DNA of 5,990 bases, taken from contig CAMDSS010000125.1 of the NCBI GenBank assembly GCA_945907085.1, positions 1 to 5,990 on the forward strand. The letters are read 5' to 3'. Origin of the DNA: Cyanobium sp. NIES-981 (lineage in GTDB: Bacteria; Cyanobacteriota; Cyanobacteriia; PCC-6307; Cyanobiaceae). The notes under the pieces are model-generated. The model ran no database searches. It was given only the letters and a program-made list of their open reading frames with translations, and had not been told where the DNA came from. Of this stretch, positions 1 to 5,990 are shown piece by piece. The position numbers and the translations under genes are program-made. Position 1 is the first letter of the stretch, and each line of letters starts with the position of its first letter.

Positions 1-974
1 TCGCCGAAATCCCTCTGCAGGGCGAGGATGGATTGCACCAAATCGAGCACGTGCCCATAGGCCACATAGCCGAGGGGATCGGCGGTGCGGGCAAAGGTTT
101 CTTCCTTGTTGTGGGTGCGGCCCATGCCTCCCCCCACGTACACATTGCAGCCCATGGGCCTGCCTTGGGGATCGCAGAACAACACCAGCCCGATGTCTTG
201 GGTCAGCAGGTCCACGGCGTTATCGCCGGGCACAGTGACGGCCACCTTGAACTTGCGGGGCAGGTAGGTGTTGCCATAGAGGGGCTCCTCGCGATCACCA
301 CTGAAGACACCGCCCTCCTGTTGGCGCTCCTTCACCTTCTGGACCGATGCACTCGGTTTGATTCGGTAGCTGAGTTCGCCATCAACCCAGAGATCCAGGT
401 AGGAGCCTTCGGCGGCCTGGGGGGTCAAGAGATCGGCAATCTGGTCAGCCAAGTCGCGGGCCGCCGGATAGCCACGGTCCTCGAATGGGGCTGCCGGGGC
501 CATCACGTTGCGGTTGATGTCGCCACAGGCAGCAAGGGTTGATCCCAGGTTGCGCACGATGGTGCCGATCACCTCCTTGAGGTCGGCCTTGGCGATGCCA
601 TGGATCTGGAAGGCCTGGCGCGTGGTGGCGCGCATGGTGCCATTGCCCAGCCGGTTCGCGAGCTCATCAATCGCCAGATACAGGGGCGCTGGGATGCGGC
701 CACCGGGGCTGCGCAGCCGCAACATCATTTGCCAATCCTTTTCCGCACCCTTGCGGCGGTTATCGCGGTTGTCCTGCTGGTAGCTGCCGTGGAATTTGAG
801 AATTTGAACGGCCCCTTCCGTGAAATTGGGGTTGCCGTTTGCCAACTCACTCAGCAGTGGTTCCTTGAGATGGCCACTACTTGCTTTGAGTTGTTCAAAC
901 TTCGTGGGAGCACTCGCAGCTCCCTGGTCAGCCTGGAGTTGACCAATGGTTGTAGAGGTGTGCCCCGTGCCCAC
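1..974 (-). CDS. sir: Ferredoxin-sulfite reductase, N-terminal half (3' end outside window)
   Basis: Reads leftward and is open to the window edge, giving 324 codons, about half of the usual roughly 600 residues. The enzyme takes six electrons from ferredoxin to reduce sulfite to sulfide for cysteine synthesis, using coupled siroheme and [4Fe-4S] centres in the cytoplasm. Visible family motifs are KFEQLK (25-30), ILKFHGSYQQDNRDNR (58-73), TTRQAFQIHGI (117-127), GDINRNVMAP (151-160) and YLPRKFKVAV (237-246). By family knowledge, Arg119, Arg155, Lys241 and Lys243 match the sulfite- and siroheme-binding Arg/Arg/Lys/Lys set of E. coli CysI. The four Cys ligands of the FeS cluster lie in the missing C-terminal half. 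The start is GTG at 974: an in-frame TGA lies about 50 bases upstream, no ATG or TTG lies between, and a GGGGA sits just ahead of the GTG at tight spacing. The first 24 residues are a Thr/Ser/Gln-rich leader before conservation begins. The gene is divergent from glyS. Ferredoxin rather than NADPH-flavoprotein use is inferred from the cyanobacterial context. Confidence 0.95.
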   Translation of the reverse strand, partial: MGTGHTSTTIGQLQADQGAASAPTKFEQLKASSGHLKEPLLSELANGNPNFTEGAVQILKFHGSYQQDNRDNRRKGAEKDWQMMLRLRSPGGRIPAPLYLAIDELANRLGNGTMRATTRQAFQIHGIAKADLKEVIGTIVRNLGSTLAACGDINRNVMAPAAPFEDRGYPAARDLADQIADLLTPQAAEGSYLDLWVDGELSYRIKPSASVQKVKERQQEGGVFSGDREEPLYGNTYLPRKFKVAVTVPGDNAVDLLTQDIGLVLFCDPQGRPMGCNVYVGGGMGRTHNKEETFARTADPLGYVAYGHVLDLVQSILALQRDFG

Positions 975-1043
975 AGGTCCCCAAAGCGAACGATTGGCAT
1001 CGACCGTAGCGAAGAGGGCAGGTCAATACAGTGAGTTGCAGAT
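975..1043. promoter_or_regulatory. Divergent spacer between sir and glyS
   Basis: These 69 bases must carry the 5' signals of both divergent genes unless promoters lie inside the coding regions. On the minus strand TTGACC (1026-1021) resembles a -35 box for sir, but the hexamer 17 bases on (TCGATG) is a poor -10. On the plus strand TACAGT (1027-1032) is a weak -10-like hexamer with no -35 at usable distance. I found no GTA-N8-TAC site for the nitrogen regulator NtcA. Assignment as a promoter region rests on gene layout, not on a convincing motif. Confidence 0.4.
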
Positions 1044-3221
1044 GTGGCTGTTCCCTTGTCGACCTTTCTTTTGGAGATCGGAACCGAGGAACTCCCTGCT
1101 GATTTCGCCCGTCTAGCCCTGCCCCAACTTGATTCCCTCGTGCGTAGGGATCTGGCAGCCGCCCGGTTGTCGTTTGCAGCGATTGATTGCACCAGTACGC
1201 CCCGGCGCCTGGCGATCACCGTGACCGAGCTACCCCTGGCCCAAAGCGATCTCAGCGAAGACCGCAAGGGCCCGCCGGCAAGCCAAGCCCTTCAAGGGGG
1301 TGTGCCCACCCAGGCTGCCATCGGTTTCGCCAACCGCTGTGGCATTGACCCCGCGGCCCTTGAGGTGCGCGAGACGGCCAAGGGGCCCTTCGTGTTTGCC
1401 CGCTGTCTCGAGAAGGGGCGGCCAACGACCCAGATTCTTGCCGAGCTCATTCCCCTCTGGATTAACGGCCTACAAGGGCGCCGTTTCATGCGCTGGGGAG
1501 AGGGCGAGAGCAGGTTCTCCAGGCCGATTCGCTGGCTTGTGGCCCTGTTGGATGCCGGCTTGGTTCCGGTCACCTTGTCGGATTCCGACCCCGAGGTTGT
1601 TAGCGGAAATACCAGTCGCGGCCATCGCCTCCTTGGCGATGCGGTCACCATCCCTTGCGCCGACGACTACGTCTCAGCTCTTGCAGCGGTGGGCGTTCAG
1701 GTCAAGCGATCCAATCGCCAGGCCTGGATCCGCGAGCAGGTGGCCAGCAGTGCGGCGTCCTTGGGCGGCCTTCCCGACTGCCCAGAAGCCTTGGTGGATG
1801 AGCTCACGGATTTGGTGGAAGCACCCTTGATGATTGAGGGAACGGTGGATGAGCACTACCTGCACCTGCCGGCAGAAGTGCTCAGCACCGTGATGCGTGC
1901 CCACCAGCGCTACATCCCCCTGTATCGGATCGGTGCCAGCGTGGATCCCCTGGCCCTTGATGCCCAGGCCAGCCTGCTTCCTAGCTTCCTTTGTATCGGC
2001 AACGGACTACCGGCGGCCAATGCGCTGGTTCGACGGGGCAATGAACGGGTCCTCAAGGCGCGGCTGGCCGACGCCGAGTTCTTCGTGGCTGCCGACCGTG
2101 CCGTGGCGAGCATCGATCGGCGGGCCCAGCTGGCCCGTGTCACCTTTGCTGAGGGTCTGGGCAGCCTGCTGGATCGGGTGGAGCGCCTGGAGTGGCTCAC
2201 CGATGTCCTGCTCGAATCCCTCAACCTGGCTGAAGCCACCGGCGACCACGCCCGCCGCGCCGCCCACCTCTGCAAGCACGATCTGGTGAGCCAAATGGTG
2301 GGCGAGTTCCCCGAGCTGCAGGGGCTGGTCGGCGGGAAGTACCTGCTGGCCGAGGGCGAACCCCGCTCCGTTGCCCTGGCAGTGCAGGAGCACTACCTGC
2401 CCAAGGGGGCTGGCGATGGGCTGCCCACTTCCGATGCGGGGGCCGTGGTTGCCCTGGCAGAACGACTTGAGCTGCTGTTGAGCATCTATTCCAAAGGGGA
2501 GCGCCCCACTGGATCCTCAGATCCCTACGCCTTGCGCCGCGCCGGCAATGGCATTGTCCAAATTTTGAAAGCGAATGGCTGGCCCCTCGACCTGGGGGCC
2601 TTGCTGCGCCGGGCAGCCTCCCACTGGAGTGGCCTGCTGCCCCATTTCCAGGTAGATCCAGCGATGCTGGCGGCGGAGCTGGCCGAATTCCTGCGGCAGC
2701 GGGTGGTGAGTCTGCTCGAAGAAGACGGCATCGATGGCGACCTGGTGCAGGCCGTCGCCGGCGATCCCCAGGCCGTGGATCGCATCCTCGAGGATCCCGC
2801 TGATGTCACAAGACGGGTTGAGCTCCTGGTCGAGCTGCGCTGGAGCGGCCAATTGGCCGCTGTGCAGGCGGTGGTGACCCGGGCTGCCCGATTGGCCGAG
2901 AAAGGTGATCTCGCCGCCCAGGTGTTGAGCGCCAACGGGGTGGTGGATCCAGGTTTGTTTGAAAAAAGCAGCGAAGCGGCCATGTTGGCCGTGCTCAACG
3001 GCTTAGAGCCCATCGCCACAAGGAAATCAGCCGAGCGCTACGGCGAGCTGGCCCAAGGGCTCAACTCTGGGGCTGATGCTTTGGCCGCGTTTTTTGATGG
3101 CGATCAAAGCGTGATGGTGATGGTCGATGAACCAGCGGTGCGTGCCAACCGCCTCAACCTGTTGGGGGTACTGCGGAACCAGGCCGCCGTGTTGGCCGAC
3201 TTCAGCCGCATCAGTGGTTGA
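1044..3221 (+). CDS. glyS: Glycyl-tRNA synthetase beta subunit
   Basis: A 725-residue protein, slightly longer than the 689 residues of E. coli GlyS. It is the tRNA-binding beta chain of the bacterial alpha2beta2 glycyl-tRNA synthetase. The catalytic alpha chain (glyQ) is not in this window and must be encoded elsewhere. Family landmarks are TFLLEIGTEELP (7-18), TPRRLAI (52-58), RKGPP (74-78), the MRWGEGESRFSRPIRWLVAL segment (149-168), MRAHQRY shortly before residue 300, KHDLVSQMVGEFPEL (411-425), GGKY ending near 433 and GSSDPYALRRAGNGI (490-504). The last part should be the anticodon-binding region. The start is GTG: an in-frame TGA at 1032-1034 excludes an upstream start, and conservation begins at residue 7. 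An ATG at 1042 is in another frame. The Shine-Dalgarno sequence is weak. The gene is divergent from sir and codirectional with the desaturase 68 bases downstream. GC is high (44 of 60 in one counted line), and I found no ATA codon by eye. No hairpin terminator is evident after the TGA. Confidence 0.97.
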   Translation: MAVPLSTFLLEIGTEELPADFARLALPQLDSLVRRDLAAARLSFAAIDCTSTPRRLAITVTELPLAQSDLSEDRKGPPASQALQGGVPTQAAIGFANRCGIDPAALEVRETAKGPFVFARCLEKGRPTTQILAELIPLWINGLQGRRFMRWGEGESRFSRPIRWLVALLDAGLVPVTLSDSDPEVVSGNTSRGHRLLGDAVTIPCADDYVSALAAVGVQVKRSNRQAWIREQVASSAASLGGLPDCPEALVDELTDLVEAPLMIEGTVDEHYLHLPAEVLSTVMRAHQRYIPLYRIGASVDPLALDAQASLLPSFLCIGNGLPAANALVRRGNERVLKARLADAEFFVAADRAVASIDRRAQLARVTFAEGLGSLLDRVERLEWLTDVLLESLNLAEATGDHARRAAHLCKHDLVSQMVGEFPELQGLVGGKYLLAEGEPRSVALAVQEHYLPKGAGDGLPTSDAGAVVALAERLELLLSIYSKGERPTGSSDPYALRRAGNGIVQILKANGWPLDLGALLRRAASHWSGLLPHFQVDPAMLAAELAEFLRQRVVSLLEEDGIDGDLVQAVAGDPQAVDRILEDPADVTRRVELLVELRWSGQLAAVQAVVTRAARLAEKGDLAAQVLSANGVVDPGLFEKSSEAAMLAVLNGLEPIATRKSAERYGELAQGLNSGADALAAFFDGDQSVMVMVDEPAVRANRLNLLGVLRNQAAVLADFSRISG

Positions 3222-3247
3222 ACTCTCGATTTTTGAATCTTTAACCT
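3218..3247 (+). promoter_or_regulatory. Possible sigma70-type promoter for the desaturase gene
   Basis: TTGAAC (3218-3223, overlapping the glyS stop codon) matches four of six bases of the -35 consensus TTGACA. TAACCT (3242-3247) keeps the most conserved T, A and final T of the -10 consensus TATAAT, with an 18-base spacer. This would start transcription near 3254 and leave a leader of about 35 bases before the CTG at 3290. The local sequence is AT-richer than both neighbours. The match is modest and read-through from glyS is equally possible. Confidence 0.3.
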
Positions 3248-3280
3248 AGGCTCCACAAGTAAAACCAGCTGTCCTCGTCT

Positions 3281-3292
3281 GAGGTCAATCTG
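3281..3292 (+). promoter_or_regulatory. Shine-Dalgarno-like GAGGT before a CTG start candidate
   Basis: GAGGT (3281-3285) is followed by the four-base spacer CAAT and then CTG (3290-3292), in frame with the desaturase. It is the only purine-rich SD-like element I see in the upstream part of that open frame, which begins after TAA at 3260-3262. It favours CTG at 3290 over the in-frame ATA at 3302, ATT at 3311 or TTG at 3401. The spacing is slightly short. Confidence 0.4.
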
Positions 3293-4414
3293 ACTAATTC
3301 AATACCCACTATTTCTCAAAATTCTCCCCGCAAGCTTAGGCGCAGTGATTTCGAGCTTGCACCGTTTCGTCATTCCGATAATGGGATAGCTGTTTGGCAA
3401 TTGGTTAACACCCTCGTGCCAACTGCGGCTCTCTGGTGGTTGATTCCAAACGTTGCCCACGGCTGGTCTGGTTTGGCTCTTGTGCTAATCCTGGCCCTAT
3501 TGGTCTTGTTATCTGCCCGCAGCTTTGCCTTGATGCATGACTGTGGCCATGGAACATTATTTTCCAATCCCTGGCTTAATCGCATCGCAGGCTTTGGATT
3601 GGGGTGTCTTAACGCCATTCCCCAATATCCCTGGTCCCGTGGCCATGCTTTTCACCATAAACACAATGGCAACTGGCAGATGTACCGCGGCCCGTCTAAT
3701 CTATTAACAAAGAATGCCTATCTTGAGTTGTCACCAAATCAACAATGGATCTACCGTTTTATACGGCATCCTCTGATGCTATTTCCAGGTGGATTTTTCT
3801 ATCTCATCATTCGCCCGCGGCTTCAATTAATGCTTGGCCTTTGCGAATTTTCTGCGGCTAGTGTTGTTCAACTCTGGAAGGGTGGTTGGCGCCATCCTGG
3901 TATTTGGTGGTCATGGGTTGCCGCATTCAAGTCGAGTCATTGGTATACGGCCGGAGAAGCGGTAGATCTCTTTCTCAACAATTTGGTTGTTGTCTGCTCC
4001 TGGTGGCTTATGGCGGGTTGGATGGGGGCGGGTTTGTTTTGGGTTTCCTATAGCATTGTAATGACCTTTTCCGCGGCTATCTTTATCTGCATATTTGTTG
4101 TGCAGCATAATTTTAGGGGTTCCTATGCCCATGGTAGTGGCGACTGGAATTATCTTGAGGCGGCCATATCGGGAAGCAGCAATTTGATTCTGCCACCGCT
4201 ATTGAATTGGTTTTCTGCTGATATAGCATTTCATAGCGTGCACCATTTGTGCGAGAGGATTCCGAATTATCGATTGCGGCAATGTCACCAAGAAAATCTT
4301 AGCCTGCTTGGCGATTGTTGTTATTTGAAGCTCTCTGACATTCCAGGGTGCTTCCGTTACAACATTTGGGATCAGCAGGCCAATGAGCTGATTCCCGCCG
4401 AGCCAGCGACTTAG
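3290..4414 (+). CDS. Membrane fatty-acid (acyl-lipid) desaturase, three-histidine-box family
   Basis: A predicted integral-membrane di-iron desaturase that would introduce a double bond into fatty acyl chains, probably of membrane lipids, using O2 and ferredoxin. It has 374 residues from CTG 3290, or 338 codons including stop from TTG 3401. Numbered from CTG, the His boxes are HDCGH (83-87), HAFHH (119-123) and HSVHH (315-319). A further conserved-looking His sits in VQHNF (His273), and IPNYRLRQCH follows box 3, as is typical of the DesA/bacterial Des clan. Hydrophobic stretches lie at about 42-53, 60-75, 160-175 and a long double span at about 225-272. The C-terminus (FRYNIWDQQ) also looks family-like, so the gene seems intact. 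The stretch FRHSDNGIAVWQLVNTLVP, which I judge family-like, begins upstream of TTG 3401, so that start is probably too late. No ATG, GTG or TTG lies in frame between the TAA at 3260 and 3401. GC is about 40-47% in sampled lines, and ATA codons occur at 3761, 4091, 4166 and 4223, unlike glyS. The NYRLRQCH segment argues against a CrtW-type carotenoid ketolase. Double-bond position cannot be told. Confidence 0.85.
   Translation: MTNSIPTISQNSPRKLRRSDFELAPFRHSDNGIAVWQLVNTLVPTAALWWLIPNVAHGWSGLALVLILALLVLLSARSFALMHDCGHGTLFSNPWLNRIAGFGLGCLNAIPQYPWSRGHAFHHKHNGNWQMYRGPSNLLTKNAYLELSPNQQWIYRFIRHPLMLFPGGFFYLIIRPRLQLMLGLCEFSAASVVQLWKGGWRHPGIWWSWVAAFKSSHWYTAGEAVDLFLNNLVVVCSWWLMAGWMGAGLFWVSYSIVMTFSAAIFICIFVVQHNFRGSYAHGSGDWNYLEAAISGSSNLILPPLLNWFSADIAFHSVHHLCERIPNYRLRQCHQENLSLLGDCCYLKLSDIPGCFRYNIWDQQANELIPAEPAT
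4411..4414. other. Tail-to-tail overlap of desaturase and chlP stop codons
   Basis: The plus-strand TAG (4412-4414) and the minus-strand TAA (4413-4411) share bases within TTAG. The two convergent coding regions therefore overlap by four bases and have no intergenic spacer. I see no stem-loop with a T-run around 4380-4460. Any terminator must lie within the opposing gene, and transcripts may overlap antisense. Confidence 0.9.
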
Positions 4415-5811
4415 GAATTGCTTCCCGCGCCCACGGCTTCACGATCGTCTGCAGAGGTCGACTCAGGTGCGGGCAAGCCCTGGGATGACACCTTCTTGGA
4501 GGATACCTTGATTCCGCCTTTGATCGCGCTGACGGCCAGGATGGCCATGGCCTCTTCTTCAGTGCGGACAGCACTCGGCACAGGCTTGTAGCTGGCAGGG
4601 GCTAGGGCGTTGCCGCGCAAGACCGAACCCAGGGTCAACAGGGTGAGCTTTAGCTGTTGCCAGGGGTTCATCAAGACCACCCGCTTGTAAAGATAGCTGT
4701 CGAAGGTGAGCCGTTGCACATCTTTGTCATCACACATTTCCACGAAAGCTTCGCGAGCAGCATCGTTGCGATAGAAGATGTTTTGGAGAATTTCCAGCAC
4801 TTTGTAGGTGGCGCCGTATTGGCGATCCCACTTCTTCAGATACACCTTGAGATCCTTCTCCGTGGGGACCTTGGTGCCATTGGCGCTGGCCGCCACGATC
4901 TGCTCAGCGCACATGCGCCCACTTTTTGCAGCGAAGTAGATGCCTTCACCGGAGCTCTTGGTCACATAGCCAGCCGCGTCGCCCACCAAGGCCATGCGGC
5001 CGACCACGCGCCTGGGGCGGGGATGCTCGGGGATCGGATGGGCTTCCACCTTGATGACTTCACCGTGCAGGAGGCGTTTCTTGGCCCGTTCGCGGATGCC
5101 TTCCTGCAGGCTCTTGATCAGGCCCTGGTTGTTCTGCATGGTTCCCGTGCCCACGGCGACGTGGTCGTATTTCGGGAAGACCCAGGCATAGAAATCTGGG
5201 GAGACATCGGTTCCCACATACATTTCCGCCAAGCTCTCGTAGTACTTCATCTCTTCAGGGGGCAGCTTGATGCGCTCCTGGAAAGCGATGGCCACGTTGT
5301 AGTCGCCAGCATCCATCGCTTTGGCAACCCGGCTGTTGGCTCCATCGGCCCCAACAATCAAATCCACTTCCAGCGTTTTGCTCTCGCCGGTGGCCTCGCC
5401 AGACGCGTAGTCCGAGTAGGTCAGGGTGTAAGGCCCCTGCCGCTTGCTGCCCGTATCGATCTTGGTCACGAGACCATTCACCAGATTGGCGCCGAGTCCA
5501 GCTGCCCGCTCCCTGAGATAGGCATCCATCACTTCCCGGCGACACATGCCGATGTATTCACCATCGTTTTCCAGGTTGATATCCACCTCACGGTTTGAGG
5601 GGGAAATCATCTTCATGTTTCTCACTTTCCGGTCGATGATCGACTCCGGCAGGTCAAATTCCGAGACCATACAAAGAGGAATCGCACCGCCACAGGGCTT
5701 GGCGTTGTCGAGCTTCCGCTCAAAGATCCAGGTTTGGATGCCGGCCTTGGCGAGCACTTCAGCGGCACAGGAACCACTGGGACCACCGCCCACGACTGCG
5801 ACACGCAACAT
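4411..5811 (-). CDS. chlP: Geranylgeranyl diphosphate / geranylgeranyl-chlorophyll reductase
   Basis: A 466-residue FAD-dependent reductase that saturates three double bonds of the geranylgeranyl chain with NADPH. This supplies phytyl tails for chlorophyll a and phytyl diphosphate for tocopherol and phylloquinone. Motifs from Met1 are the FAD-binding Rossmann loop VAVVGGGPSGSCAAEVLAKAG (4-24, GxGxxG class), the ER dipeptide at 31-32 after the second strand, CGGAIPLC (40-47), VDLIVGADGANSRVAK (149-164) and ALVGDAAGYVTKSSGEGIYF (274-293), typical of geranylgeranyl reductases. The start is ATG at 5811 because MLRVAVVGGG begins the fold directly. An upstream in-frame ATG at 5895 would add 28 residues with no family character. 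GGAG ten bases before 5811 is a plausible ribosome binding site. The C-terminus carries a Ser/Lys/Ala-rich tail of about 30 residues after GGIK that looks unconserved and ends in the overlap with the desaturase. Length is in the upper range I recall (about 407 in Synechocystis, longer in picocyanobacteria). GC is about 62% in a counted line. Confidence 0.96.
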   Translation of the reverse strand: MLRVAVVGGGPSGSCAAEVLAKAGIQTWIFERKLDNAKPCGGAIPLCMVSEFDLPESIIDRKVRNMKMISPSNREVDINLENDGEYIGMCRREVMDAYLRERAAGLGANLVNGLVTKIDTGSKRQGPYTLTYSDYASGEATGESKTLEVDLIVGADGANSRVAKAMDAGDYNVAIAFQERIKLPPEEMKYYESLAEMYVGTDVSPDFYAWVFPKYDHVAVGTGTMQNNQGLIKSLQEGIRERAKKRLLHGEVIKVEAHPIPEHPRPRRVVGRMALVGDAAGYVTKSSGEGIYFAAKSGRMCAEQIVAASANGTKVPTEKDLKVYLKKWDRQYGATYKVLEILQNIFYRNDAAREAFVEMCDDKDVQRLTFDSYLYKRVVLMNPWQQLKLTLLTLGSVLRGNALAPASYKPVPSAVRTEEEAMAILAVSAIKGGIKVSSKKVSSQGLPAPESTSADDREAVGAGSNS

Positions 5812-5990
5812 CGGAAAACCGCTCCGCCAGGAAGGATGTGGGCTGGAAGCTAACACTGTTGCAAGGGGAACCGCCGGTGTTTCCCCGCTTCCCACCTAGG
5901 ATCTTTACTGCTCGAAGGCTCAGCTCAGGTGATCGGTGCCAGGCGAGGCCAGGGAACGGGGGCAAGCGAAGACATTCCTGTTGCGCGCCG
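5812..5990. promoter_or_regulatory. Region upstream of chlP, no identified gene
   Basis: These 179 bases hold the chlP 5' region and probably its promoter, but I could not pick a -35/-10 pair with any confidence. ACCTAGG (5894-5900) repeats a heptamer also found in the spacer before the desaturase (3244-3250). On the plus strand a GTG at 5929, preceded by GAAGG about ten bases upstream, opens a frame that runs to the window end (20 codons, beginning as IGARRGQGTG after the start). In relatives I recall typA next to chlP, so this could be the 5' end of a divergent gene. The visible residues match no motif, and an open frame of this length is common by chance. Confidence 0.4.

Noticed and set aside
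33..1034. Plus-strand open frames of 169 and 144 codons (33-542, 600-1034)
   Set aside because: They lie opposite sir, whose minus-strand translation shows clear sulfite reductase motifs throughout. Their own translations show no recognisable domain.
851..1267. Minus-strand frame of 138 codons spanning the sir/glyS junction
   Set aside because: It overlaps the starts of both well-supported genes in another frame, and its Arg/Ser-rich translation is typical of a shadow frame.
3401..4414. Reading the membrane protein as a CrtW-type beta-carotene ketolase
   Set aside because: The IPNYRLRQCH segment after box 3 and the overall His-box spacing fit fatty-acid desaturases. The ketolase-type third box (GHHW-like) is absent.
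3335..4415. CTTAGG at 3335-3340 and 4410-4415 as insertion-flanking direct repeats
   Set aside because: Six bases are too short to mean much, and the left copy lies inside the probable desaturase coding frame rather than at its edge. I found no transposase or inverted repeats.
4657..5598. Plus-strand open frame of 313 codons antisense to chlP
   Set aside because: Its length follows from GC-rich codon use in chlP. The translation is His/Ala/Gly-rich with no family motif, while the minus strand encodes an intact ChlP.
5812..5895. Longer ChlP starting at ATG 5895 (494 residues)
   Set aside because: The extra 28 residues carry no family character. MLRVAVVGGG at 5811 is the expected N-terminus and has a plausible ribosome binding site.

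Overview
The window looks like a chromosomal segment of a picocyanobacterium of the marine or freshwater Synechococcus/Cyanobium type. The evidence is a ferredoxin-type sulfite reductase, a split-type glycyl-tRNA synthetase beta chain and the chlorophyll-pathway enzyme ChlP together, all in GC-rich sequence (about 60-70% in the lines I counted). The assignment rests on protein families and gene order recalled from this group, not on a search.

Layout from left to right. The N-terminal half of sir (ferredoxin-sulfite reductase) runs leftward from position 974 and leaves the window at position 1. A 69-bp spacer separates it from the divergent glyS (1044-3221, rightward). A short AT-richer spacer follows, and then a rightward gene for a membrane fatty-acid desaturase (3290-4414). 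This gene meets chlP (geranylgeranyl reductase, 5811-4411, leftward) tail to tail, and their stop codons overlap. The last 179 bp hold the chlP upstream region and no recognisable gene.

The three flanking genes are ordinary core functions: sulfur assimilation, translation and chlorophyll/tocopherol phytylation. The desaturase is the accessory element. Sampled lines of it are about 40-47% GC, against about 60-73% in its neighbours, and it uses ATA isoleucine codons. As I recall, glyS and chlP are direct neighbours in related genomes, so it is probably a horizontally acquired or strain-variable insert. It should adjust the unsaturation of membrane lipids.

The desaturase start is the main puzzle. 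The family-like N-terminus extends upstream of the first TTG, but that stretch has no ATG, GTG or TTG in frame. A CTG at 3290 behind a GAGGT Shine-Dalgarno-like sequence is the best candidate. I see no RNA gene, CRISPR array, insertion sequence or prophage gene, and no evidence of a wholly new biological system.
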